64,000 nt of DNA, from the NCBI RefSeq assembly GCF_020091405.1, contig NZ_CP081903.1:3534501-3598500 (forward strand), written 5' to 3'. The DNA comes from Bacteroides cellulosilyticus. GTDB taxonomy: Bacteria; Bacteroidota; Bacteroidia; Bacteroidales; Bacteroidaceae. The notes beneath the pieces are model-generated. The model worked only from the letters and a program-made list of their open reading frames with translations, made no database searches and was not told where the DNA came from. The position numbers were made by a program, and so were the translations under genes. Below, piece by piece: positions 1 through 7,682 of this stretch. Each line of letters starts with the position of its first letter. The first letter of the stretch is position 1.

Positions 1-301
1 TTGCTTGCTCCTTCTTATGAGCTTCTATTGCCAAGATGGAAACACCGCCCACTATTAATGCGAAAACACCTATCCACCATGTCCGTACACACCAATGAGC
101 GAGTATCGTTGAGAGTACGAACCAGATAATGAATGAGAATAGACACCCGTAATAGAATGAAAATCCAGCGGCCATACCTCCACCGGCTGGATCCGTTGAT
201 TCGCTAAAATCCTTGAATGAGTTACTCCACGGAACGATAACATAAAACAACGCTGGATAAACAGCTGAAGTAATGATGAAAAACACTATTCTTTGAATCA
301 T
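1..301 (-). CDS. Partial small membrane protein, C-terminus outside window
   Basis: The minus strand reads open from an ATG at 299-301 to the window edge, about 100 codons with no stop. The product starts with a hydrophobic segment (residues about 4-22) and has two more (about 45-65 and 75-92), so it is probably an inner-membrane protein. The loop between the first two is polar and glycine-rich. I do not recognise the family. The frame is too short and incomplete for a function call; the continuous frame and membrane pattern support it being real. Confidence 0.6.
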   Translation of the reverse strand, partial: MIQRIVFFIITSAVYPALFYVIVPWSNSFKDFSESTDPAGGGMAAGFSFYYGCLFSFIIWFVLSTILAHWCVRTWWIGVFALIVGGVSILAIEAHKKEQA

Positions 302-355
302 TTGCGTGCGATTATCTTTTTGGCCAATATTTTGCAAATATATATCGCAGTCAGG

Positions 356-1621
356 CTAAATATAATTATAGATATTCCATGCCTGGATATGTTTAACCCC
401 ATTTTTGGAAGGTAATGTTATTTCGTCCAATGTTACTACAAACTTCTCATAGTGGTCGGTAAGCGAATCAAAAGGAGCATATTCGCGTTCCGTGGTACTA
501 TCGTCAATCAACAGATAGCTGACCTGCAAATAGATAATCCTATCGGCTTTTGTAGCAACAAAATCTACTTCTCTATCCTTTATCACTCCTACATATACGT
601 CATATCCTGCTATTTTTAAATCCAGATAAATACGATTTTCCAGCAAATAGCCTATTCCATATCCATTATATAAATAGTTATGAAAAGCCAAGTCGTTTGC
701 ATAATATTTACATGTTCCCGAAATAATATCTTTACCTTTAATGTTATATCTTTCTGCCCGATGCAACAGGTTTGCTTCTTCCAGATAGAGGATATAATTT
801 GATACGGTTTCATAATTTGTTTTTCTCCCTTTGGACTTAAAGAAATTCACAACATTGTTCACTGAAATCAAATTGGATGCATTGTTTACCAGATATCCGA
901 ATATATCTTCCAGTAATCTGGCATCTTTGATGTTGTTTCTTTGTACAATGTCCCTTAACAAGACGGTATCTTTGATAGAAGAAATATAATTCCGTTTTGT
1001 TTCAAAATTGTTGAGATGAAACAATTCGGGGAAACCTCCTGACTTTAAGAATTCCATGTATGTATCTTTGTTCACATTTCTTTCAGAAATGAGTGCATAT
1101 TCCTCTATATTAAAAGGAAAGACCTTAAACTCGATATATCTTCCCGATAGTAATGTTGACAATTGACTCGAAAGCATCTTCGAATTGGAACCTGTTATCA
1201 CAATTTCGCAATCTTCCGTATAGTCTTGAGATAAAGAATTTACGGCTTTCTCCCACTCCGCGATGTTCTGTATTTCATCCAGGAATAAATAAATTTTCCC
1301 GGCAGACAGTTTTTCCTTTCTATACAACTGGTAAAGACTGAGTAAATCGTCTGCATTCCTGACGAAACAGAAAGGGGCAAATTCAAAATTTACATATAAT
1401 AATTGCCGGGGTTCTACTTGTTTCTCTGTGATTAGATAATTCATCAACTGTCTCATAATGAAACTTTTGCCACTTCTTCGCTGTCCCACTAATACTTTCA
1501 CCAGTCGATTTTCCATAGCATTGGCTATCGGGTCTATATATTCCTTACGAATCAATCCTAAATCTGGAAACTGTCCATTCCAGAAATTATACTTCTCAAG
1601 TAATTGTAATCTTTCGTCCAT
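356..1621 (-). CDS. AAA-type ATPase with DUF4143-like C-terminus
   Basis: The 421-aa product has a Walker A motif (GQRRSGKS) near the N-terminus and a hydrophobic Walker B ending in LDEIQN, the layout of the AAA_14/DUF4143 family common in Bacteroides. Its C-terminal half carries the family's VDFVATK-like nuclease-fold signature (basic and acidic residues around EVDF). These proteins are predicted ATP-binding and DNA-associated, but their cellular role is not established. The start at 1621 is chosen because a TATATTTG promoter element lies just upstream, inside a possible longer frame reaching 1702. The gene is single, with a nucleotidyltransferase remnant upstream. Confidence is good for the family and low for the function. 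Confidence 0.85.
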   Translation of the reverse strand: MDERLQLLEKYNFWNGQFPDLGLIRKEYIDPIANAMENRLVKVLVGQRRSGKSFIMRQLMNYLITEKQVEPRQLLYVNFEFAPFCFVRNADDLLSLYQLYRKEKLSAGKIYLFLDEIQNIAEWEKAVNSLSQDYTEDCEIVITGSNSKMLSSQLSTLLSGRYIEFKVFPFNIEEYALISERNVNKDTYMEFLKSGGFPELFHLNNFETKRNYISSIKDTVLLRDIVQRNNIKDARLLEDIFGYLVNNASNLISVNNVVNFFKSKGRKTNYETVSNYILYLEEANLLHRAERYNIKGKDIISGTCKYYANDLAFHNYLYNGYGIGYLLENRIYLDLKIAGYDVYVGVIKDREVDFVATKADRIIYLQVSYLLIDDSTTEREYAPFDSLTDHYEKFVVTLDEITLPSKNGVKHIQAWNIYNYI

Positions 1622-1639
1622 AAGTGCATACGTTTCCGA

Positions 1640-1647
1640 CAAATATA
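1640..1647 (-). promoter_or_regulatory. Bacteroides -7 element (TATATTTG) for the AAA ATPase
   Basis: TATATTTG on the minus strand matches the Bacteroides TAnnTTTG -7 consensus. It lies 18 nt upstream of the ATG at 1621. An earlier in-frame ATG at 1702 would put this element inside the coding region, so I prefer the 1621 start. No clear TTTG -33 box is visible. Confidence 0.5.
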
Positions 1648-1772
1648 ATAGAAATTTTTCAGGTACACTTGAAAAAAGTGTCTTTTTTGAGGGGAAAATC
1701 AAGTGTACCTGATAAATATGTCTGTCTGATTGAGTATTAGGATTTGTAATCCGCCTGATTGGCTACCGAATG

Positions 1773-2030
1773 TTACTTCTTCTCTCCTTCTTTAGGGTTT
1801 TCTTGCAGGACATTGTCAATATTTTGCCGGAACATCTGACGCATGTTCTCGTGCAGGTTTAACAAATCTACTTTGATGTGGAAGAGGTGTTCAAGTTCTT
1901 CGCGGATGTCTTGCAATGTGAGGAGGTCGATAGAATGATGTGTCTTCACACAGATATCAATATCGCTATCCTCCCGCTGTTCGCCCCGTGCGGCGGAACC
2001 GAAAAGAGCGAGCTGCTCAATACCGTATGT
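1773..2030 (-). pseudogene. 5'-truncated MNT-type nucleotidyltransferase remnant
   Basis: The minus strand encodes about 85 codons that clearly match the MNT/KNTase minimal nucleotidyltransferase family. The signature FGSAARGE is followed by EDSDIDI, i.e. the GSxxRG and SDxD metal-binding pattern, and the stop is TAA at 1773-1775. Upstream the frame meets a TAG at 2031-2033 after only two extra codons, and there is no ATG, GTG or TTG start before the motif. The usual N-terminal helix of about 20 residues is therefore missing. The break point sits about 20 bp beyond the stop of the WG-repeat gene. I read it as a gene decapitated by a deletion or insertion, probably nonfunctional. No HEPN partner gene is visible beside it. 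Confidence 0.75.
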
Positions 2031-2050
2031 CTATGTTATACAAGCAGTTC

Positions 2051-2647
2051 TTATTTCTTCAACTCATTAATATTGTACCATTTTCCCTTTTCCTTTAATT
2101 GGTTCCTTTTGCCTTCTTCATAAATGGCAGGAATGGTGACTTCTCCTTTTTTATTTATGACGCCCCATTTTCCGCCTTCATATTTACTATATTCTTCTAT
2201 TTTGATAATAGTTCCGTTTTCGTTGAATACGGCGAGGTTGTTTTCCTGAAAGGGATAAGCGAATGTAAATCTTGGTTTGATTATAATTTGACCTTCCATG
2301 TTGGCAAACCCGACTTTGCCATTACTGATAATCCGGAACAATCCATTAGATACGTAGTCTGGGCCGTTGTCATAGCCATAAACCTCAAATAAAATTTCCT
2401 CTGAACGATTGATGGCAAATATTCCTTGTTTTTCTTTTAGGGAAACAAAGGCTATCTTGTCAAATTCTTCAGAATAGAGATAGCGATATTTTCCTACAGG
2501 AATTATAATATTACCGTTTGCATCTGCATATCCACAGGCGGTTTCATCTATTTCCGGATTTGGACAATACATATATAACTTGTCTTGAGCATATAAAGCA
2601 TCTGATAATAAGATGCTCATTAAAAATGTAATAATTATAGTTTTCAT
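2051..2647 (-). CDS. Secreted WG-repeat protein
   Basis: This 198-aa protein starts with a signal peptide (hydrophobic core at residues 4-18, cleavage near YAQ). The rest is built from WG-type repeats: segments such as YADANGNIIIP, FANMEGQIIIKP and WGVINKKGEVTIP follow the pattern WGxxdxxGxxxxp. WG repeats probably form a beta-propeller-like or solenoid binding surface; the ligand is unknown. The gene is the last of a same-strand group with the lipoprotein at 4195-5724 and two 175-aa paralogues. Its start lies only about 17 bp beyond a remnant of that lipoprotein's 3' end. Confidence 0.8.
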   Translation of the reverse strand: MKTIIITFLMSILLSDALYAQDKLYMYCPNPEIDETACGYADANGNIIIPVGKYRYLYSEEFDKIAFVSLKEKQGIFAINRSEEILFEVYGYDNGPDYVSNGLFRIISNGKVGFANMEGQIIIKPRFTFAYPFQENNLAVFNENGTIIKIEEYSKYEGGKWGVINKKGEVTIPAIYEEGKRNQLKEKGKWYNINELKK

Positions 2648-2664
2648 GGTACGTAGTAATAAGT

Positions 2665-2812
2665 TTATTTATTAAAATCCCAAAAATGAATTGTGGAACA
2701 TTCGTCTTCATGGTTTTCCCCTACACAGATGGTAGATAACATATCCGCCGTGAAGAGTTGAATCGAGGCATCAAAACTGCCTGTATAAGCACTTGGTGAC
2801 CATTGTTTACCT
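2665..2812 (-). pseudogene. Diverged third copy of the 3' end of the 4195-5724 lipoprotein gene
   Basis: The minus strand encodes QWSPSAYTGSFDASIQ, nearly the same as WSPSTYTGSFDSSIQ at the C-terminus of the lipoprotein encoded at 4195-5724. It then continues in a different tail ending WDFNK and a TAA about 17 bp before the WG-repeat gene. No start or body of the gene is present. With the copy at 3460-3539 this makes three versions of the same 3' end in 1.6 kb, evidence of repeated duplication and partial deletion. Confidence 0.65.
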
Positions 2813-2838
2813 GCTCTTCAAATTATATTTGAATAATA

Positions 2839-2874
2839 GTGGATGTCACCTGTCTCTATGACGGTGGCATCCAC
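2839..2874. terminator. Hairpin after the first 175-aa paralogue (terminator-like)
   Basis: Two 12-nt arms, GTGGATGTCACC and GGTGGCATCCAC, pair with one mismatch around a 12-nt loop. On the minus strand the stem is followed by an AT-rich stretch (TATTATT). An identical copy lies 735 bp away at 3574-3609. Confidence 0.5.
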
Positions 2875-2925
2875 TAGCTCTTAAAAAATCTTTTCCGCTC
2901 ATTATTGAGCTCTACTTGAACAATT

Positions 2926-3453
2926 CTAGTATTTCAAATCTTTGAATGGAATCTGAAAAGATTCATCGCTATAGAAGCTTGTTGGGGTACCTTTTTCTGA
3001 TTTCCAAAATGGAGTTTCTGTCAAATCAAATACTAACCCCCTATATTTCTGATGAATCTGATATAATTCTTCGTCGGTTAGTAATGTACCATTTACTTTC
3101 TTTATTATAAAAGAGACATAAGATACAACACCTGTTTCGTCGAAATATAATTCAATTCTAATTTTTTCCCCTTTCTGTTTTAGCTCTTCTATCCTTTCAG
3201 AGGAAAAAACTCCTTCATCAATAAGTTCCTGAAAAGGTTTTAGTATCTCATTTATATATATGGACTTTGCTTTCTCTTCAACCCAGAGCATTGCTCTACC
3301 TTTGGCCAAAACACTGTTTATTTCTCCTTTTGGCTTTATACAGATGAGATTGGTTGAAATGTCCTCATATATAAAATGTTCGGTTTCTTTTTGTCCGAAC
3401 AGATAACTTATGCTTGCGATGATAAACATAAGCATAAAAGTAAATTTCTTCAT
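2926..3453 (-). CDS. Secreted 175-aa protein of unknown function, duplicate copy 2
   Basis: A signal peptide (hydrophobic residues 5-18, cleavage near LFGQ) is followed by a compact alpha/beta domain of about 155 residues. It lacks a lipobox cysteine, so it is predicted to be periplasmic. I do not recognise the family. It is very close to the 175-aa protein encoded at 3661-4188, differing mainly in scattered conservative changes around residues 30-75 and 120-150, and starts exactly 735 bp from it. The last 20 codons and the 3' flank are almost identical in DNA, which points to a fairly recent tandem duplication. Confidence 0.7.
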   Translation of the reverse strand: MKKFTFMLMFIIASISYLFGQKETEHFIYEDISTNLICIKPKGEINSVLAKGRAMLWVEEKAKSIYINEILKPFQELIDEGVFSSERIEELKQKGEKIRIELYFDETGVVSYVSFIIKKVNGTLLTDEELYQIHQKYRGLVFDLTETPFWKSEKGTPTSFYSDESFQIPFKDLKY

Positions 3454-3459
3454 AAATAA

Positions 3460-3539
3460 TTATTTTTTAAATAGGTTATACAATAGTTGAGGTTGAATTG
3501 AGGAGTCAAAGCTGCCTGTATAAGTACTTGGTGACCATT
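3460..3539 (-). pseudogene. Duplicated 3' tail of the lipoprotein gene (remnant)
   Basis: The minus strand carries about 26 codons (WSPSTYTGSFDSSIQ onward to FKK and TAA) nearly identical to the end of the lipoprotein gene, at the same 735-bp offset as the duplicated 175-aa genes. A stop lies a few codons upstream of the match, so it is only a tail. It shows that the duplicated unit began inside the 3' end of the upstream gene. Confidence 0.75.
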
Positions 3540-3573
3540 GTTTACCTGCTCTTCAAATTATATTTGAATAATA

Positions 3574-3609
3574 GTGGATGTCACCTGTCTCTATGACGGT
3601 GGCATCCAC
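3574..3609. terminator. Hairpin after the second 175-aa paralogue (terminator-like)
   Basis: The same hairpin as at 2839-2874: 12-nt arms with one mismatch and a 12-nt loop, followed on the minus strand by TATTATT. It may limit transcription from the upstream paralogue into the downstream one. Confidence 0.5.
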
Positions 3610-3660
3610 TAGCTCTTAAAAAATCTTTTCCGCTCATTATTGAGCTCTACTTGAACAATT

Positions 3661-4188
3661 CTAGTATTTCAAATCTTTGAATGGAATCCGAAAAGATTCA
3701 TCGCTATAGAAGCTTGTTGGGGTACCTTTTTCTGATTTCCAAAATGGAGTTTCTGCTACATCAAATACTACTGTCTTATATTTCTGATGAATCTGGTATA
3801 ATTCTTCATCGGTTAGTAATGTATCGTTTCCTTTCTTAATTATAAAAGATACATAAGATACAATACCTGTCTCATCGAAATACAATTCAATTCTAATTTT
3901 TTCCCCTTTCTGTTTTAGCTCTTCCATCCTTTCAGAAGAAAAAATACCTTCGTTAATAAGTTCCTGAAAAGGCTTTAGTATTTTTTCTAGATATATAGCT
4001 TTTGCTTTCTTTTCAACCCAGAGCATTGCTCTGCCTTTGGATAAAACACTATTTATTTCTCCTTTTGGCTTTATGCGGATGAAATTTGTTGAGATGTCCT
4101 CATATATAAAATGTTCTGTTTCTTTTTGTCCGAACAGATAGTTTATGCTTACGATGATAAACATAAACATTAATGTAAATTTTTTCAT
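3661..4188 (-). CDS. Secreted 175-aa protein of unknown function, duplicate copy 1
   Basis: This is the upstream member of the duplicated pair. It has a signal peptide (hydrophobic residues 5-18, ending LFGQ) and a mature domain with a lysine/glutamate-rich helical stretch (about residues 55-95) and a strand-rich region after it. It starts 6 bp after the stop of the lipoprotein gene at 4195-5724, so the two are probably co-transcribed and may act together in the envelope. I do not recognise the family and give no function. Confidence 0.72.
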   Translation of the reverse strand: MKKFTLMFMFIIVSINYLFGQKETEHFIYEDISTNFIRIKPKGEINSVLSKGRAMLWVEKKAKAIYLEKILKPFQELINEGIFSSERMEELKQKGEKIRIELYFDETGIVSYVSFIIKKGNDTLLTDEELYQIHQKYKTVVFDVAETPFWKSEKGTPTSFYSDESFRIPFKDLKY

Positions 4189-4194
4189 AAATAA

Positions 4195-5724
4195 TTATTT
4201 TTTAAATATGTTATACAATAGTTGAGGTTGAATTGAGGAGTCAAAGCTGCCTGTATAAGTACTTGGTGACCATAGCTCGGCTGCTTTTTCGTAAAGCATA
4301 TATTGCTCATCATCAAAACATTTGTTTTCTAAAATGGAATTCATAAGATTACTAACTGCATCTCTGAACTCTTGTGAAGGATCGGTGCTATATAAATTAG
4401 AACCTTGCTCTGAGAATTCACCCATAGACAATGCGTTGGCAATATCTGGAAATGCATGTGCTTCAAATTCCATGGTAAACTTATTAGCGGGATTTTCAGC
4501 GTCTTTTCCATAAGTGTTATGTTGCAAAGCATGGAATAACTCCTCTCTGACAATTCCGAAATTGATACATGCATCATTAGGAAATGCAATGGCTTTATCT
4601 TCTGTATAATACCTTCCCGATGATTTTCCCTCAATTTGGGGTTCTATGCGAAAAGTTATTTTTACTTTCCCATCTAATGTGTCATATACTTTTTTCCAGA
4701 ATTTATCATTATTCATTATAGCTAATGCATCTGCCAAAAGTTGCTTTTCTTTGCCTGTTAAGCTTGAATTATCACCATATATTTTATTAAGAACCTTCAT
4801 TTGTGGGCTCGGTTCTTTTTCTGTAGGATTTCCTGCTCCCCCCGGCGGATAATCTCCATTCCAATTATCATCCCTATCATCAAGTCCGTCATCATAGGTA
4901 TAGCATTCCTCCGTGCACTCATTGCCGGAATAAGTAGGATAACAATTCTCTACTATATCATAAATAATGCCGGATTCCATATCTCCTGATTGAACGTATG
5001 AATAATCACAATATGAATCATAAACAGGATAACATACGTCATGACAAACTTGATGTTCTGCACGTGTGGCAACCGATGAAGAATTAATCAGAGAATCTTT
5101 TTTCTCCGTCGGTCTTGATATTGCTGCAACTATCTTTCCATCGGCATATCTCCATCCATTAATAAATGCTCCATTCAGTTCATGGAAAAGTACGGCGCCA
5201 CTAAAATCTGGCTGTCGATATAAGTACCCGTTCTTTCCGATAGTACGAGTTTTCTTCAGATATTCATAAGTTCCAACGAAAGTCATAATAAAACTTCTTG
5301 TTTTTCCTGTTTTCTTATCCCGCAAAACTACTAACCGGACATTGTTCCGGATGAAATTATTTTTCTTTCCCGGTTCCCAATGGGTTTCAGTTTCACTATC
5401 CAGTATGATGTGCATTCCTTGGGTATAAATAGGAGTTTCCACTACTTCATAACGCATACGGTTCCACTCTTTAGCTTCACCCCAATGAGGCTTGAACAAT
5501 CGTTCCTGATCTCCTGCCGACCGTGTTGCTACCACAGGTGCATAATTACTTTCAAACCACTCTTGAGCAGCTGATGCTGTCAGTTCTTCATTTTTGTTCT
5601 TAGGCGGCTTTGTCGTCTGATTTCCGGCATCCTGCAGCATGTAGTCGGTACATGCAAATAGCATCCCTAAGATTGCCATTCCTGCTAAGATACGCCATTT
5701 TTTACATCTTGCAATGTTTTTCAT
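4195..5724 (-). CDS. Lipoprotein with degenerate HExxH-like motif
   Basis: The 509-aa product has a type II signal (lipobox GMLFAC, Cys25), so it is predicted to be membrane-anchored. Residues about 50-190 resemble the N-terminal part of several Bacteroides surface lipoproteins. The middle carries a cysteine cluster (about residues 220-275), then an acidic, proline-rich linker. Near residue 395 lies REELFHALQH, which resembles the active-site helix HExxHxxQ of zinc peptidases, but the first histidine is glutamate. A downstream EFEAHAF segment could supply the third ligand. It may be an inactive metallopeptidase-like protein, or the resemblance may mislead. The stop is 6 bp before the 175-aa gene. 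Confidence 0.7.
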   Translation of the reverse strand: MKNIARCKKWRILAGMAILGMLFACTDYMLQDAGNQTTKPPKNKNEELTASAAQEWFESNYAPVVATRSAGDQERLFKPHWGEAKEWNRMRYEVVETPIYTQGMHIILDSETETHWEPGKKNNFIRNNVRLVVLRDKKTGKTRSFIMTFVGTYEYLKKTRTIGKNGYLYRQPDFSGAVLFHELNGAFINGWRYADGKIVAAISRPTEKKDSLINSSSVATRAEHQVCHDVCYPVYDSYCDYSYVQSGDMESGIIYDIVENCYPTYSGNECTEECYTYDDGLDDRDDNWNGDYPPGGAGNPTEKEPSPQMKVLNKIYGDNSSLTGKEKQLLADALAIMNNDKFWKKVYDTLDGKVKITFRIEPQIEGKSSGRYYTEDKAIAFPNDACINFGIVREELFHALQHNTYGKDAENPANKFTMEFEAHAFPDIANALSMGEFSEQGSNLYSTDPSQEFRDAVSNLMNSILENKCFDDEQYMLYEKAAELWSPSTYTGSFDSSIQPQLLYNIFKK

Positions 5725-5748
5725 TCATTTTCTTTTTAAATTAAACAA

Positions 5749-7491
5749 TTATTTAAACTCATCTTCGAAGATTCTTTTTAGTTCGCGATGCAACCTGAAT
5801 GTATCGAATCCATACACTTTTACATCCTCGGTCAATATCTCATGGGCTATCACTAATGCTTCTTTTCTTCTGCCGGTTTCATTATATAAGAAGGCTAACC
5901 TGCCACGTGGTGCCTGCAGAGAAGGCATCATGTTTGCGGCTAATCTGTAGGCGCTTTCCGCTTCTTTCCACTGATTCTTCTTTTTCAGGCAATCTCCTTT
6001 TGTCATGAGTAAGCTGGGGGAAGGGAAGTTTTTTTCAAGATAGTGGATGATTGGGAGAACATCTGTATCTAAATTATTTTTTTGAACAAATAGACAATAA
6101 GCATAGCAGAATCCTATGTCGTCTTTCATCTTATCTTTAACTTGAAGGATGGGATTGGGATACTCCATGTCTTTCTCTGTGATGGGACTTTGGGAATGGA
6201 GGTATAAATTATGATAAGGTTGCCATTGTTTCCAAAGTCTGCCACTTAAGAGGAAAGTAGCAAGGAAGCATATAGCTATCATTGTTATTCTGCTTTTTGC
6301 TCTAATCGTACGAGGTTCTATTGTTTTCTTTTTATTTAAAATGAAAGCAATGCTGATAATCCATAAAGTGAGTAATGAATACGTCTGGTCGGGATAAGCA
6401 AACATTCCCCATGTTACAATTCCGGCTACGAGGGATTTACATATAAGGGTCGTGAAACTTTTCTTTTTCGGAGGGAGGAGTGTCCAAATACAAAATGCCA
6501 GGTAGGTTAACAGTCCTGTAACTCCATACTCTACAGTCATGCGCAACGGTTCGTTGAATGCCAGATGGGTATCTCCCGCCACTTCTTTTTCTTCTTTTGA
6601 GGCAGATGATTTCATGTATTCAGCTTGATAATACAGGTAGTTGGCTGCAAAACCTCCTTTGCCGAATCCTGTTAAGGGTTTGTCTTTTATCATTTGCCAG
6701 CTAACTTTCCATATAAGTAAGCGGCCATCAGCCGATTTTGGTCTCAGAAAATAGGATGCTCCGGCTGTTGTGATTATGAAAAGTAATACTCCGCCAAGGC
6801 GTATTAAGTGTTTCATAGAGAAAGGCCGTGGCAATCGTAGATATAAGCAGTATAAAAGTGAGATAAACAATGATATATAAGCTGCACGCGCATAAGTGAG
6901 CACTAAAATGGGAAGACAAAATAGGATGGTTGTGATTATAATTATGAAAAAGTAATAAGATTTTTTCAGTGAACTGTAGAACAATATGAGTCCATTCAGT
7001 ATTACTCCTAACAGTAAACTGAGCATTATGGCGAGCACTGCCGGATTGTGGAATGGTCCTGTTAGCAGGAAGAACTGACTATTGGATGGTATGTATTTGA
7101 AATATTGTAGGTATCCCCAACATGCAAGTAAAATAGCTGCGCAAAGACAGCTGCTGAAAATTATTGTGTAATGTATTTGCCGTAAGCAACGTAGTGTGAT
7201 ATACAGTATCAATAAACAATAACTACCTGTATTCCATAGACTTCCAGGGTGCTTGAAATCAATCAGATAAAGTGTAAGAATGTATAGGCAGAGAATATCC
7301 TGCCAAGATAGTTTTATGTTTTTTCTAAATGTGTTCCAGGCGGTAATACTTGTAAGAAGAATCATTATTGATGTTCCGAATATGAATGATGTACGGGTAT
7401 GACCGAATACTTCGGGAGGGATGCCGGATACGGATATTACGATAGTCAATCCTAGTAATATAGAAGAGAAGTAATCTATTGTGTTTTTCAT
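5749..7491 (-). CDS. O-antigen ligase/polymerase-like (Wzy_C) membrane protein with TPR tail
   Basis: The 580-aa product has about ten hydrophobic segments in the first 400 residues. The periplasmic loop between them has the GFGKGGF...GDTHLAFNEPLRMTVEYG pattern typical of the O-antigen ligase (Wzy_C) fold. The last 130 residues are soluble, with tetratricopeptide-like helices (WKEAESAYRLAANM). Related enzymes join glycan chains to lipid or protein acceptors; the substrate here is unknown and the gene is far from the capsule operon. The start at 7491 is chosen over 7527 because a complete promoter (7525-7556) would overlap the longer version. It lies downstream of the transglutaminase-like gene, with its own promoter. 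Confidence 0.8.
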   Translation of the reverse strand: MKNTIDYFSSILLGLTIVISVSGIPPEVFGHTRTSFIFGTSIMILLTSITAWNTFRKNIKLSWQDILCLYILTLYLIDFKHPGSLWNTGSYCLLILYITLRCLRQIHYTIIFSSCLCAAILLACWGYLQYFKYIPSNSQFFLLTGPFHNPAVLAIMLSLLLGVILNGLILFYSSLKKSYYFFIIIITTILFCLPILVLTYARAAYISLFISLLYCLYLRLPRPFSMKHLIRLGGVLLFIITTAGASYFLRPKSADGRLLIWKVSWQMIKDKPLTGFGKGGFAANYLYYQAEYMKSSASKEEKEVAGDTHLAFNEPLRMTVEYGVTGLLTYLAFCIWTLLPPKKKSFTTLICKSLVAGIVTWGMFAYPDQTYSLLTLWIISIAFILNKKKTIEPRTIRAKSRITMIAICFLATFLLSGRLWKQWQPYHNLYLHSQSPITEKDMEYPNPILQVKDKMKDDIGFCYAYCLFVQKNNLDTDVLPIIHYLEKNFPSPSLLMTKGDCLKKKNQWKEAESAYRLAANMMPSLQAPRGRLAFLYNETGRRKEALVIAHEILTEDVKVYGFDTFRLHRELKRIFEDEFK

Positions 7492-7524
7492 TTGGTAAGT
7501 AAAAAGGTTAATGTTTTGTGGATG

Positions 7525-7556
7525 CAAAACTATAGCGAAGGTTATTATGAAGCAAA
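7525..7556 (-). promoter_or_regulatory. Consensus Bacteroides promoter for the Wzy_C/TPR gene
   Basis: On the minus strand TTTG (7553-7556), then 20 nt, then TAGTTTTG (7525-7532): a full match to TTTG-N19-21-TAnnTTTG. It leaves a short leader before the ATG at 7491. Confidence 0.75.
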
Positions 7557-7682
7557 CGTATTGCCTTGTATTTGTGTTATATAGTTAAATTTGGAGCTGA
7601 TTTAGCGAATAATGGATGTTGGAATAGATGTTTATCTGCTTTTGTGTTTGTAGCTGAATGTTTAGAGGATAGAAAAATAGGT

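Larger units (their letters stand above)
2756..4273. repeat. Tandem duplication of a ~735-bp unit
   Basis: The unit is the 3' tail of the lipoprotein gene, a 175-aa secreted-protein gene, and a downstream spacer with a hairpin. It is present at about 3.54-4.27 kb and again at about 2.81-3.54 kb, with partial homology to 2756. Offsets agree exactly between copies: starts 4188/3453, stops 4195/3460, hairpins 3574/2839. The spacer is essentially identical and the coding parts have diverged somewhat. Confidence 0.8.
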
